From assembly GCF_013377535.1 (NCBI RefSeq), contig NZ_JABCJE010000003.1:62001-126000 (forward strand): DNA of 64,000 nucleotides, in the 5' to 3' direction. The translations under genes and the position numbers were made by a program. The stretch is from Donghicola mangrovi (GTDB lineage: Bacteria > Pseudomonadota > Alphaproteobacteria > Rhodobacterales > Rhodobacteraceae). The notes under the pieces are model-generated. The model ran no database searches. It saw only the letters and a list, made by a program, of their open reading frames with translations, and was not told the origin of the DNA. Shown here piece by piece: positions 26,991 through 35,393 of the stretch (position 1 is its first letter; the number at the start of each line of letters is the position of its first letter).

Positions 26991-27872
26991 TCACTCAGTA
27001 TGGCGGATGCCCTCTTGGGCCAGACGGTCACGCAGCACACCGATCTCGACATCCAGATCAGCCTTGTCGTTGACCATAAGCTTGCGGGTGCGATCGGCAA
27101 AGTTCTGTTGCAGATCGTCCAGCAAAGACAGGTAATCGGTGCGCGCCGCAGGGTTGGGCGCGCGTTCGGCCAGATCGGCGTACTTGGTCGTCGCGTCGCG
27201 GGCCCCCAGCAGATAGACCCCCAGATATTTGCGCACCGACGTCAGGTCGCGCGGGTCGGATTCCACGGTGCGGAACAGGTCGCGGGCGGTGTTGGCAAAG
27301 CCGTTCACGCGCTGCTCGATCTGGCGGTCATTGGTGCGGTTCGCAGCATCGGTCATGGCGGCCAGATGGGCTTCGGCCTCTTCGACGGCTTTGGCCACGC
27401 GGTCGGTCTGGAAGGTGTCGATGCCCTCGGCGACTTTGTCTTTCAGCGGGTCAAGGCCGAACGCAAAGAGGTGCAGCACCACGCCGACTGCCGCATAGAG
27501 CAGGGGTTCGAGCATATTCGCCGCGCTCAGGAACGAGGCCAGCGCCAGACCGATCCCGATCAGGCCAGCGCCAAAAATCTTGCGCGGGATGGCGGGGCGG
27601 CGGGCGACTTTGCGGGCGTTATAGGCCTCTTCGGCGATCAGCCCTTCGCGGGTCAGCCACGCGGCCAGAAAGAACGCCCCCAAGGCCGACAGCTTGAACA
27701 CCATCTCGACCGGACCGGCGCCAAAGACCGAACCAAGCATGGGCAAGGGCGCGATGAACAGCAGGTTGGCCCGACCGCCCGCGCGCTTGCGCTTGGCGTG
27801 CTTCATGGGTTTGGCATCAATCGGGGCAGAGGTGCCGTCGGGGCTGTATTGCCCGCCGTATTTCTGGGCCAT
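26991..27872 (-). CDS. xpaC: XpaC-family (5-bromo-4-chloroindolyl phosphate hydrolysis) membrane protein
   Basis: 293 residues starting at ATG 27872 (MAQKYGGQYSP); the frame open to 28046 is not homologous upstream. The N-terminal half has several hydrophobic helices between about 35 and 150; the C-terminal half is a helical cytoplasmic domain with repeated Arg/Asp positions. XpaC proteins pair with TelA across bacteria in stress operons. Its start overlaps the stop of a 27-codon gene by one base (TGATG), so it is translationally coupled to that micropeptide. Confidence 0.9.
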   Translation of the reverse strand: MAQKYGGQYSPDGTSAPIDAKPMKHAKRKRAGGRANLLFIAPLPMLGSVFGAGPVEMVFKLSALGAFFLAAWLTREGLIAEEAYNARKVARRPAIPRKIFGAGLIGIGLALASFLSAANMLEPLLYAAVGVVLHLFAFGLDPLKDKVAEGIDTFQTDRVAKAVEEAEAHLAAMTDAANRTNDRQIEQRVNGFANTARDLFRTVESDPRDLTSVRKYLGVYLLGARDATTKYADLAERAPNPAARTDYLSLLDDLQQNFADRTRKLMVNDKADLDVEIGVLRDRLAQEGIRHTE

Positions 27873-27955
27873 CACACGCCCCCCGAAATTGCGACACGCA
27901 TGATCAGGGTGAACAACAGAATGAATGCGATTTTCTGCAAGGTCGTTCCCGTCAC
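27872..27955 (-). CDS. 27-residue membrane micropeptide coupled to xpaC
   Basis: A GTG-initiated frame (GTG at 27955-27953) of 27 codons ends in TGA overlapping the xpaC ATG (TGATG). AGAGG lies six bases before the GTG, and an in-frame TAG two codons upstream rules out a longer form. The product is a hydrophilic start (TGTTLQK), a ~14-residue hydrophobic helix (IAFILLFTLIM then RVAI) and a Gly-Gly-Val end. No rare codons are used, unlike the adjacent non-coding sequence. It may be a regulator or structural subunit of the TelA/XpaC complex. Coding status is inferred from coupling, hydrophobicity and codon use. Confidence 0.6.
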   Translation of the reverse strand: MTGTTLQKIAFILLFTLIMRVAISGGV

Positions 27956-28296
27956 CTTCTACCTCTTTTGACTGCTGGATTGGCGGTTCGGCAGACGCAG
28001 CCCCGTACATCGCGGCCGGATTGCGGCTGCGGGAAACGGTGATCATCTGGTCTGTGGTTCTGTTTCACATCCATGAACATAGGTATTGCCCCTGCGGATA
28101 AAAACCCGAAGGGCGGAAAACCGGACCATCTGGACGAGGAATGAGCGACAAAGCGCTGGGGCAGGGGCGCCAGATGCGCCCCCGGTCTGACGCCGGATGA
28201 AACGGCTGCCAGCATAGCGATACCTCCGCCCCACTTTCACACCCTTCGGATGATTACCTCAGGTTCTGTGAAAAAGATACGAAGGAGTTCGTAAAA
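27956..28296 (-). other. Promoter region of the xpaC-telA operon
   Basis: 341 bases between the micropeptide and the pseudouridine synthase. A minus-strand 87-codon frame (28215-27952) begins seven bases after a good GGAGG and ends in GTGA overlapping the micropeptide start. Its composition (many AGA/AGG/ATA codons, Pro/Arg/Ser/His-rich, no fold-like pattern) is unlike the neighbours, so I do not call it as a gene. The operon promoter must lie here, but no clear -35/-10 pair stands out. Confidence 0.4.
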
Positions 28297-29214
28297 TCAG
28301 GGCTTTTTACGCGGAACGCGGGGCGGACGGCGCTTGGGGGCCGGTTTTTTCGCCGGTTCTTCGACTTCGGGTTCCGGCTCCATTCCCAGCTGGTCGCGCA
28401 GCACGCGGGGGCGGATTTCCTGAACTTCGCCTTCCTTCAATTGACCCAGCTGGAAGGGGCCATAGCTGACGCGCAAGAGGCGGTTCACGGTCAGACCGAT
28501 TTCCTGCATCGCACGGCGGATTTCGCGGTTCTTGCCTTCGCGCAGGCCGACGGTCAGCCACGCGTTCGCACCCTGCTGACGGTCAATGTTGACCATCATG
28601 GGCTGGAACTGTTCGCCATCGGCCTCGATGCCCTCGCGCAGGGGGGCGAGCATCGCGTCGGTGGGTTTGCCGTTCACGCGGACGCGGTATTTGCGCAGCC
28701 AGCCGGTCGAGGGCAGTTCCAGCTTGCGCTTGAGTTCGCCATCGTTGGTCAGCAGCAGCAGCCCTTCGGAGTTCAGGTCGAGGCGGCCCACAGACATCAC
28801 CCGCGGCATATCCTCGGGGAGGTTGTCGTAGATGGTCGGGCGGCCCTGTTCATCCTTGTGGGTGGTCACAAGGCCGGTGGGCTTGTGATAGAGCCACAGG
28901 CGCATGGGCTCGGCCGCCGTCAGGGGGTTGCCGTCCACGGTGATGCGGTCGCGGGACGTGACGTTCAGCGCGGGGCTGTCGATGACCTTGCCGTTTACCG
29001 TGACAACGCCAGCCAGGATCAGCTTCTCGGCCTCGCGGCGCGAGGCGACGCCGGCGCGTGCCAGAACCTTGGCGATGCGGTCGCCTTCGGGGGTGCCAGC
29101 CTGCGGTTTCGCCTGAGGGGCGGGGGCGGGCTTGGCCTTGGGGCGCGGTTTGGCGTTGGCCTTGGGCGCGGGCTTGCCGGGCCGGGGACGGTTTTGCGGT
29201 GTTTTCTGGGTCAT
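28297..29214 (-). CDS. rluB: RluB/RsuA-family 23S rRNA pseudouridine synthase
   Basis: 305 residues. A low-complexity Lys/Pro/Ala-rich head (about 1-42) precedes an S4 RNA-binding domain (about 44-95, ASRREAEKLI). The RsuA-type catalytic domain follows, with the active Asp in GRLDLNSEGLLL near residue 142, and then a basic Pro/Arg/Lys tail. It isomerises uridine to pseudouridine in ribosomal RNA; RluB (helix 80/93 region of 23S) is the best guess over RluE/RluF. The basic disordered tails are common in roseobacter homologues. It is divergent from tadA. Confidence 0.9.
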   Translation of the reverse strand: MTQKTPQNRPRPGKPAPKANAKPRPKAKPAPAPQAKPQAGTPEGDRIAKVLARAGVASRREAEKLILAGVVTVNGKVIDSPALNVTSRDRITVDGNPLTAAEPMRLWLYHKPTGLVTTHKDEQGRPTIYDNLPEDMPRVMSVGRLDLNSEGLLLLTNDGELKRKLELPSTGWLRKYRVRVNGKPTDAMLAPLREGIEADGEQFQPMMVNIDRQQGANAWLTVGLREGKNREIRRAMQEIGLTVNRLLRVSYGPFQLGQLKEGEVQEIRPRVLRDQLGMEPEPEVEEPAKKPAPKRRPPRVPRKKP

Positions 29215-29277
29215 TGGGCGCGTCTAGCGAAACTCTGTGGATTGCGAAAGGGGGAACGCTGCAGATAAGCCTAACCC

Positions 29278-29727
29278 ATGACATTCCGTTCGCATATGCA
29301 AATCGCCCTGACCGAAGCCGAAGCCGCCGCCGCCCGAGGAGAGATCCCCGTGGGCGCTGTCGTTCTGCGGGGGGGCGAGGTGATTGCGCAGGCTGGCAAC
29401 CGGACGCGAGAGCTGAACGACCCCACTGCGCACGCGGAAATTCTGGCGATCCGAGAAGCCTGCCGCCTGCTGGGGCAGGAGCGGCTGACGGGGTGCGATC
29501 TGTATGTGACGCTAGAGCCCTGCCCCATGTGCGCGGCGGCCATTTCCAATGCGCGGATCGGGCGGCTGTATTATGGTGCGTCTGACCCGAAATCCGGCGG
29601 GATCGGGCAGGGGCCGCGGGTCTTCAGTCACCCCCAGTGCCATCACGTGCCCGAGGTCTATGACGGGATCGACGAGGCGCGCTCTGGGGCGTTGCTGGCG
29701 GAATTCTTTGCGGGCCTGCGAAAATGA
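29278..29727 (+). CDS. tadA: tRNA-specific adenosine deaminase
   Basis: 149 residues, CDA fold. Zinc ligands and catalysis: His52-Ala-Glu54 and Cys82-x-x-Cys85 in a LEPCPMCAAA context. It deaminates A34 of tRNA-Arg(ACG) to inosine, essential in most bacteria. It is divergent from rluB, with 63 bases between the starts. It is followed by a degenerate intergenic repeat at 29755-29800, then gatC. Confidence 0.95.
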   Translation: MTFRSHMQIALTEAEAAAARGEIPVGAVVLRGGEVIAQAGNRTRELNDPTAHAEILAIREACRLLGQERLTGCDLYVTLEPCPMCAAAISNARIGRLYYGASDPKSGGIGQGPRVFSHPQCHHVPEVYDGIDEARSGALLAEFFAGLRK

Positions 29728-29754
29728 GCGCCTGCGGCGCGCAGGTTTGTGCGG

Positions 29755-29800
29755 GCTGACGCCCGTGGCCTCCGGCGGGAGTATTTTCGCCAAGATGAAG
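29755..29800 (+). repeat. Rhodobacterales-type intergenic element (CCTCCGGCGGGAGTATTTT)
   Basis: Downstream of tadA the string GGCCTCCGGCGGGAGTATTT, followed by TCGCCAAGATGAAG, forms a CTCCGGCGGGAG mini-hairpin followed by TATTTT. I recall near-identical strings downstream of many genes in Rhodobacteraceae genomes, so it is probably a dispersed terminator-like repeat. Only this copy was noticed in the window. Confidence 0.5.
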
Positions 29801-29902
29801 GATTGGGTGCGTTTCCGCGTGATCGGGCGTGGTCTGATGCTTGCGGGCGCGGGCTTTGGGCGGTAAAGCCCGTGGGAAATACGAGACAGACGGAGATGGC
29901 CC

Positions 29903-30190
29903 ATGTCGATTGACACTGGCACTGCCGCAAAAGTGGCGAAACTGGCCCGGATCAAGGTCGAGGACGACCAGCTTCCTGCGCTGGCCGAAGAGTTCAACCG
30001 CATTCTGGGCTTCATCGAGCAGCTTGGTGAAGTGGATGTCGAGGGCGTGGAGCCGATGACGTCGGTCGCGCCCCAGCGCCTCAAGCGCCGCGAGGATGTG
30101 GTCACTGATGGCGGCTATCAGGACAAGGTCCTGTCGAATGCGCCCGACGCCCGCGAGGGCTTCTTTGCCGTGCCGAAAGTGGTGGAGTGA
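29903..30190 (+). CDS. gatC: Asp-tRNA(Asn)/Glu-tRNA(Gln) amidotransferase subunit C
   Basis: 95 residues, standard GatC length, with the N-terminal helix pattern [13 protein letters not shown], the central [18 protein letters not shown] motif and the C-terminal VPKVVE end. It is the small stabilising subunit of GatCAB, which amidates misacylated Glu-tRNA(Gln) or Asp-tRNA(Asn). gatA begins four bases after its stop; gatB is not adjacent within the window. Confidence 0.96.
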   Translation: MSIDTGTAAKVAKLARIKVEDDQLPALAEEFNRILGFIEQLGEVDVEGVEPMTSVAPQRLKRREDVVTDGGYQDKVLSNAPDAREGFFAVPKVVE

Positions 30191-30194
30191 TCCG

Positions 30195-31676
30195 ATGACC
30201 GAGTTGAACAAACTGACGCTGGCCGAGGCGCGTGACGCGCTGCGCAAGGGTGATGTGACCTCTGTCGAGCTGACCCAAGCCTGCTTGACCGCCATTGACG
30301 GTGCGGATGCGCTGAACGCGTTCGTTCACAAGACCCCCGAGCTGGCGCTGGAGCGTGCGAAGGCGGCGGATGAGCGGATCAAGGCTGGCGATGCGCCTGC
30401 CATGTGCGGTCTGCCGATCGGCATGAAGGATCTGTACTGCACCAAGGGTGTGGCGAGCCAAGCGGCGAGCGGCATTCTGGAGGGCTTTGTGCCCGAGTAT
30501 GAGTCGACCGTCAGCCAGAAGCTGCAGGACGCCGGCGCTGTCATGCTGGGGAAACTGAACATGGACGAGTTCGCCATGGGCAGCTCGAACGAGACCTCGG
30601 TTTATGGCGACTCGGTCAACCCCTGGAAGATTGACGACCGCAAGCTGACCCCCGGCGGGTCTTCGGGTGGCTCGGCGGCGGCTGTGGCGGCGGACCTGTG
30701 TCTGGCGGCAACCGGCACCGACACTGGCGGCTCGATCCGTCAGCCTGCTGCGTTCACCGGCACCGTGGGCATCAAGCCGACCTATGGCCGTTGCTCGCGT
30801 TGGGGCATCATTGCCTATGCAAGCTCGCTCGATCAGGCCGGTCCGATGACCAAAACCGTGCGCGATGCGGCGATCATGCTCGAAGCGATGGCCGGTCACG
30901 ACATGAAGGATTCGACCAGCGCCGATCTGCCAGTTCCGAACTTCGAGGCCATGCTGACCGGTGATATCCGCGGCAAGGTCATCGGTATTCCCAAAGAGTA
31001 CCGCCCCGAGGGTATGTCCGAAGAGATTGCCAAGCTGTGGGACGAAGGCGCGGCGATGCTGAAAGCTGCCGGTGCCGAAATTCGCGAGATTAGCCTGCCG
31101 CACACCAAATACGCGCTGCCGACCTATTACGTGATCGCCCCTGCCGAGGCGTCGTCGAACCTGGCGCGCTATGACGGCGTGCGCTACGGCCACCGCGCGA
31201 AACTGGGCTCGGGCGACGGCATCAACGAGATGTACGAAAAGACCCGCGCCGAGGGCTTTGGCCCCGAGGTGAAGCGCCGGATCATGGTTGGCACCTATGT
31301 GCTGTCCGCGGGTTTCTACGACGCCTACTACAACAAGGCTCGCAAGGTCCGCACCCTGATCAAGCGTGACTTCGAGAACGCGTTTGCCGCTGGTGTGGAT
31401 GCGATTCTGGCGCCTGCGACTCCGACCTCGGCCTTTGGTCTGGGTGAGATGAAGAGCGCGGACCCCGTCGAGATGTACCTGAACGACGTGTTTACTGTGA
31501 CGCTGAACCTTGCCGGTCTGCCGGGGATCGCTGTGCCCACGGGTCTGGACTCCAAAGGTCTGCCGATGGGTCTGCAGCTGATCGGCCGCCCGTTCGAGGA
31601 AGGCGATCTGTTGAATACCGCTTACGCGCTGGAGCAAGCCGCAGGTTTTGTTTCCAAACCGGCCAAGTGGTGGTAA
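30195..31676 (+). CDS. gatA: Asp-tRNA(Asn)/Glu-tRNA(Gln) amidotransferase subunit A
   Basis: 493 residues from ATG 30195 (GTGGAG upstream); the frame extends upstream only by overlap with gatC. The amidase signature supplies the Ser-cisSer-Lys triad: Lys78, Ser156 (GGSSGGS) and Ser180 (GTDTGGSIR). It hydrolyses glutamine to release ammonia for the GatB transamidation. It is coupled to gatC and presumably co-transcribed with it. Confidence 0.97.
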   Translation: MTELNKLTLAEARDALRKGDVTSVELTQACLTAIDGADALNAFVHKTPELALERAKAADERIKAGDAPAMCGLPIGMKDLYCTKGVASQAASGILEGFVPEYESTVSQKLQDAGAVMLGKLNMDEFAMGSSNETSVYGDSVNPWKIDDRKLTPGGSSGGSAAAVAADLCLAATGTDTGGSIRQPAAFTGTVGIKPTYGRCSRWGIIAYASSLDQAGPMTKTVRDAAIMLEAMAGHDMKDSTSADLPVPNFEAMLTGDIRGKVIGIPKEYRPEGMSEEIAKLWDEGAAMLKAAGAEIREISLPHTKYALPTYYVIAPAEASSNLARYDGVRYGHRAKLGSGDGINEMYEKTRAEGFGPEVKRRIMVGTYVLSAGFYDAYYNKARKVRTLIKRDFENAFAAGVDAILAPATPTSAFGLGEMKSADPVEMYLNDVFTVTLNLAGLPGIAVPTGLDSKGLPMGLQLIGRPFEEGDLLNTAYALEQAAGFVSKPAKWW

Positions 31677-31708
31677 GTGCTGCTAAAGCACAACTTTGAG
31701 GTGAAATA

Positions 31709-32443
31709 ATGCTGCGTCAAACCGGTATTGCTCTGTTCGCTCTCGCAGGTCTTGCGGCCTGCGCGCCCTCTGTGCCTGACAGCGCAGCAGGGGTGACGTC
31801 GAACAGCTATCGCTCTGCGCGTGAGGCCCAGTTGCAGGGCGCTATCCCGACCGCGCCGGTCGTATCGTCCGAAACGCTGACGCCCGGTGCCCCCGCGCGT
31901 GCGCGCACCTTGGCAGAGGTTCGCGCCTCGGCCGAGCTGGCGATCGACAGCACCGAAGCGCAGAACACCGCGCGTCTGGCTGCGGCCAACAGCGGCGCCG
32001 TGCCGCTGCAGGCCAGCCCGTCGAACCCCGCGCCTGAATTGGCGACGGGCAGCACTGCCGGTATCTCGAGCGAGAACGACTTCAAAGCGGTCAGCACCGA
32101 GCGCACCATTCAGGACGACAAAGCCCTGATCGAGCGCAACCGCAGCCTTTACACTGTCATCCAGCCCGAGGCTCTGCCGACCCGTCCGGATGGCAGCGTG
32201 AACGTTGTGGCCTATGCTCTGGCGACCAACAACCGCGTGGGCCAGCAGCTGTACAAACGCAGCAGCTTCCGCGCCGAGGCCAAGTATGCGCGTGCCTGTG
32301 CCGAATACGCTTCGCCCGATCTGGCGCAAGCGGCGTTCCTGGCCAAAGGTGGTCCTGACAAGGACAAGCTGGGTGTGGACCCCGATGGTGACGGTTTCGC
32401 CTGCACCTGGGATCCGCAGCCCTTCCGCAACGCGGTGCGTTGA
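31709..32443 (+). CDS. Lipoprotein with C-terminal excalibur-type calcium motif
   Basis: 244 residues. A lipoprotein signal with lipobox LAAC (Cys18) precedes a long Ala/Ser/Thr-rich, probably disordered stretch to ~145. The C-terminal domain ends in DPDGDGFACTW, an excalibur-like Ca-binding loop with two Cys in the domain. It is anchored to the inner or outer membrane with the tail in the periplasm. Its TGA overlaps the TTG start of the amidase gene, suggesting a cell-wall connection. No specific function is known. Confidence 0.85.
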   Translation: MLRQTGIALFALAGLAACAPSVPDSAAGVTSNSYRSAREAQLQGAIPTAPVVSSETLTPGAPARARTLAEVRASAELAIDSTEAQNTARLAAANSGAVPLQASPSNPAPELATGSTAGISSENDFKAVSTERTIQDDKALIERNRSLYTVIQPEALPTRPDGSVNVVAYALATNNRVGQQLYKRSSFRAEAKYARACAEYASPDLAQAAFLAKGGPDKDKLGVDPDGDGFACTWDPQPFRNAVR

Positions 32444-33114
32444 GCCGCTCGCCCAATCACGGACCCCGCAAAGGGGATGTGCAGCCCGACATGATCGTGC
32501 TGCACTACACTGTGCTGGATCTGGACGGCACGCTGGATCGCCTGTGTGACCCTGAATACGAGGTTTCGGCCCATTACGCCCTCTGTCCGACAGGGGGCGT
32601 TTTTCCTTTGGTGGAGGAGGGGCGGCGGGCATGGCACGCGGGCCTGTCCAACTGGGGCGGAGAGGCGGATGTGAATTCACGGTCCATCGGGATCGAGATC
32701 GTGAATGATGGCTCCAGCCCCTTTCCCGTGCCGCAGATGGATGCCTTGGCCGCGCTGCTGACACAGATTCGCAGCCGCTGGGAAATTCCCGATCACCGCA
32801 TCGTCGGGCATTCCGACGTGGCCCCGGGGCGCAAGGTAGACCCCGGTCGGCGGTTCGACTGGCAGGGGCTATCGCTGCGTGGACACGGCGTCTGGCCGCG
32901 CCTCACAGGGCAGGGGGACGCCTGCTGGCACACCTTTGCCACGGCTTTGCGGGACTATGGCTATACGGCTCAGGCGGAGCCTGAGGTGCTGCTGGATGCG
33001 TTCCGGATGCACTTCCGCCCATGGGGGCGTGGGGGCCTCTCTGGGGCCGATGTGGCGGCGGCTGTCGATCTGGCAGATCGCTTTGCCGTTGACCGCACGC
33101 CCGACACCCAATAA
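32440..33114 (+). CDS. N-acetylmuramoyl-L-alanine amidase (AmpD-like, amidase_2)
   Basis: 224 residues starting at TTG 32440, which overlaps the previous stop (TTGA). Zinc-ligand candidates of the amidase_2 fold: His22 in VLHYT, His127 in GHSDVAPGRKVDPG with the following Asp, and Glu near 85 in GIEIVNDG. The ~75-residue C-terminal extension carries a peptidoglycan-binding-like region seen in AmiD/AmpD homologues. No signal peptide is present, so it is probably cytoplasmic and acts on anhydro-muropeptides in recycling. Confidence 0.9.
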   Translation: MSRSPNHGPRKGDVQPDMIVLHYTVLDLDGTLDRLCDPEYEVSAHYALCPTGGVFPLVEEGRRAWHAGLSNWGGEADVNSRSIGIEIVNDGSSPFPVPQMDALAALLTQIRSRWEIPDHRIVGHSDVAPGRKVDPGRRFDWQGLSLRGHGVWPRLTGQGDACWHTFATALRDYGYTAQAEPEVLLDAFRMHFRPWGRGGLSGADVAAAVDLADRFAVDRTPDTQ

Positions 33115-33122
33115 TCTACACG

Positions 33123-33501
33123 TTGCGCGGAGGGCTGGATGGCCGCGGGCGGCTTCGGTCGTCCGAGGAAAGTCCGGACTCCACAAGGCAAAGGTGCCGG
33201 GTAACGCCCGGCCGGGGTAACCCGAGGGAAAGCGCCACAGAGAACAGACCGCCCCGTACATCGGGGTAAGGGTGAAACGGCGGTGTAAGAGACCACCGGG
33301 GGAATGGTAACAGGCCCCGCATGGCAAGCCCCACCTGGAGCAATGCCGAATAGGAACCTCGCGCGGCATGTCCGCAGGGTCGTCTTGGCCCGGAGGTTCG
33401 GGTTGGCAGCTAGAGGCACGCAGGTAACTGCGCGCCAAGATGAATGGTCATCCAGAGCGTTTACGCTTGGACAGAATCCGGCTTATAGGCCCTCCGCGCA
33501 A
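33123..33501 (+). ncRNA. rnpB: RNase P RNA (M1, bacterial type A)
   Basis: About 379 bases. The closing P1 helix forms between TTGCGCGGAGGG (33123-33134) and CCCTCCGCGCAA (33490-33501). Conserved region I (GAGGAAAGTCCGGACTCC) lies at about 33168-33185, and the terminal conserved block GACAGAATCCGGCTTATAG precedes the 3' strand of P1. This is the catalytic RNA that matures tRNA 5' ends. It follows the amidase gene by 8 bases to P1; rpmG follows after 124 bases. Confidence 0.97.
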
Positions 33502-33625
33502 AATACCTGCTTTTTCTGCTTGTACGGTGTTGACTCTTCTTCGCGCGTCCGTAAAAGGCGGGGTTCAAGAGATTACCTGCGGGTGGCCGCAAACACCGCC
33601 CGACCTAGCGAAAGACGAGAGTACT

Positions 33626-33793
33626 ATGGCGAAGCCTACCACTATCAAAATCCGTCTGAACTCGACCGCTGGCACGGGCCACTTCTACGTGACCAAGAAG
33701 AACGCACGCACTATGACCGAGAAAATGGTCGTACGTAAGTACGATCCGGTGGTGCGCAAGCATGTCGAGTACAAAGAAGGCAAAATCAAGTAA
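33626..33793 (+). CDS. rpmG: 50S ribosomal protein L33
   Basis: 55 residues, the full length of L33 of the zinc-free type (the CxxC pairs of the zinc form are absent). The body [16 protein letters not shown] and the C-terminal [12 protein letters not shown] match the family. ATG 33626 follows GACGAGAG. It is monocistronic, between rnpB and a strong terminator. Confidence 0.98.
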   Translation: MAKPTTIKIRLNSTAGTGHFYVTKKNARTMTEKMVVRKYDPVVRKHVEYKEGKIK

Positions 33794-33813
33794 GCCTTCT
33801 GGACACCAGACAA

Positions 33814-33850
33814 AAGAGCCGCACCAGCGAACACTGGCGCGGCTCTTTTC
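33814..33850 (+). terminator. Terminator of rpmG
   Basis: AAGAGCCGC (33814-33822) pairs with GCGGCTCTT (33839-33847), extended by CCAG/CTGG inside, and is followed by TTTTCTTTT. Confidence 0.93.
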
Positions 33851-33917
33851 TTTTAAAAAGCATGGTCGCGCCGGAATTCCCCCCAAAGGATTTCAACCGG
33901 CAAATCGGAGAGAGACC

Positions 33918-34433
33918 ATGCCACTTTTACCCTTAATCTATAGTATAAGACCCGCCACGATCCACGATGCGGACCGTGTGACCGCGCTGTTGCAGCTGTC
34001 CTATCCGGTGCTGCTGGAACGCGATTACCCCTCTGAACTGCTGCGCCGCGCCTTGCCACGGATCAGCGTGGCCCGCCCCGAATTGCTGCGGGCAGGGACG
34101 TATTACGTCGCAGAGACCCCTCAAGGCCAACTGGTCGCCGCTGGCGGCTGGAGTTGGGCCAGCCCCATCAGCGCCTCTACGCCCGCAGGAATGGCCCATG
34201 TGCGTCATGTGGTGACCTTGCCCGACTACACCCGTCGGGGCGTCGCTCGGGCCATCATGGAGCGCGCTATGGATCACGCCGCAGAAGAGGGCGTCAGACG
34301 GCTGGAATGCCTGAGTACGCGGACCGCTGTGCCGTTCTACGAAGCCCTTGGACTGACTGCCCTAGCCGAGATCGAACTCTCGCTGGGACTTGATGTCCGT
34401 TTCCCCACCATCCAGATGACAACGACCCTATGA
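33918..34433 (+). CDS. GNAT-family N-acetyltransferase
   Basis: 171 residues from ATG 33918, preceded by GGAGAGAG; an upstream open frame runs back through the rpmG terminator and is not used. The acetyl-CoA-binding motif A is visible as VRHVVTLPDYTRRGVARAIM near residue 95, followed by motif B (PFYEALGL near 143). It transfers an acetyl group from acetyl-CoA to an unknown amine. It is a single gene between terminators. Confidence 0.88.
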   Translation: MPLLPLIYSIRPATIHDADRVTALLQLSYPVLLERDYPSELLRRALPRISVARPELLRAGTYYVAETPQGQLVAAGGWSWASPISASTPAGMAHVRHVVTLPDYTRRGVARAIMERAMDHAAEEGVRRLECLSTRTAVPFYEALGLTALAEIELSLGLDVRFPTIQMTTTL

Positions 34434-34450
34434 CCCGTACCCGACGTAAT

Positions 34451-34479
34451 AAAAAAGGGCCGGTCGTCATGACCGGCCC
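34451..34479 (-). terminator. Terminator of the Bax-inhibitor gene (minus strand)
   Basis: GGGCCGGTC (34457-34465) and GACCGGCCC (34471-34479) form a perfect 9-bp stem. On the minus strand it is followed by six T (34456-34451). It may also act on the convergent GNAT transcript. Confidence 0.88.
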
Positions 34480-34505
34480 TATTCATTTCTGGCTGTTGCC
34501 TGCGC

Positions 34506-35264
34506 TTATTCGCGGTTGCCCATGAACTGCAGCAGGAACATGAACAGGTTGATGAAGTCGAGATAGAGCTGCAGAGCGCCCATGATTGCCGACTTGCCCA
34601 ACCACTCGCGGTCGCCGCTGTGGGCCATCTGGATGTAGGTGGTCTTGATGTTCTGGGTGTCATACGCGGTCAGACCCGCAAAGATCAGAACACCGATCAC
34701 CGAGATTGCGAACTGCAGCGCGCTGGACGCCAGGAAGATGTTGACGATCGACGCCACGACCAGACCGATCACACCCATCATCAGGAAGGTGCCAAAGCCC
34801 GACAGGTCTTTCTTAGTGGTGTAGCCGTACAGCGACAGACCCGCGAACGAGATCGCCGTCACAAGGAAGGTCTGGATGATCGACACACCGGTAAAGACCA
34901 TGAAGATCCAGCTCAGCGACACACCCATCGCGGCAGCATAGACATAGAAGAACAGCTGCGCAGCGGCGGCCGACATACGGTTCAGGGCCGCGCTAAACGC
35001 GAACACCATGACCAGCGGCAGGAACATGATCACCCATTTCAGCGGCGAGGCGTAGATCGCCTGACCGAGGCCGGTCAGAACGGTGGTGCCAGTAGCCGGA
35101 TCAACGGTGGTCGCAAGGCCCGAGATCGCCCACGAAGCCGCGGCGGTAATAAGCATACCGACCGACATCGTGCCGTAGACCTTGTTCATGTGGGCGCGCA
35201 GGCCCTCGTCGATGCGGGCCGCAGCGGCGCTAGTGCCAGCGTGCGTCGTGCGGAATTCAGCCAT
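34506..35264 (-). CDS. Bax inhibitor-1/YccA-family membrane protein
   Basis: 252 residues with seven hydrophobic helices from about residue 35 to the end and the family C-terminal pattern of a short helix plus polar tail (FLLQFMGNRE). Members (YbhL/YccA) are inner-membrane proteins linked to FtsH protease modulation and Ca leak. GGAGGA lies six bases before ATG 35264. The short upstream region was checked for the ybhL leader motif known in alphaproteobacteria; no convincing match was seen. Confidence 0.93.
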   Translation of the reverse strand: MAEFRTTHAGTSAAAARIDEGLRAHMNKVYGTMSVGMLITAAASWAISGLATTVDPATGTTVLTGLGQAIYASPLKWVIMFLPLVMVFAFSAALNRMSAAAAQLFFYVYAAAMGVSLSWIFMVFTGVSIIQTFLVTAISFAGLSLYGYTTKKDLSGFGTFLMMGVIGLVVASIVNIFLASSALQFAISVIGVLIFAGLTAYDTQNIKTTYIQMAHSGDREWLGKSAIMGALQLYLDFINLFMFLLQFMGNRE

Positions 35265-35393
35265 TTCGATCCTCCAAAAATCCGAAACTGTGGAACGCGC
35301 AAAGAAAAACGCGCACCTTTGCGACTAGATATCGGCAAGGGTACGCGTGATTTCAAGACGATGCGATCGGGTTTTTGGACGATCTTCTGTCAA

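Noticed and set aside
27952-28215. 87-codon minus-strand frame ending in a GTGA overlap with the micropeptide
   Set aside because: It has a good GGAGG but many rare AGA/AGG/ATA codons and no protein-like pattern; kept only as a note in the promoter region.
35265-35393. ybhL-type leader upstream of the Bax-inhibitor gene
   Set aside because: The alphaproteobacterial ybhL leader is known, but only weak pairings are seen here and I cannot match its consensus by eye.
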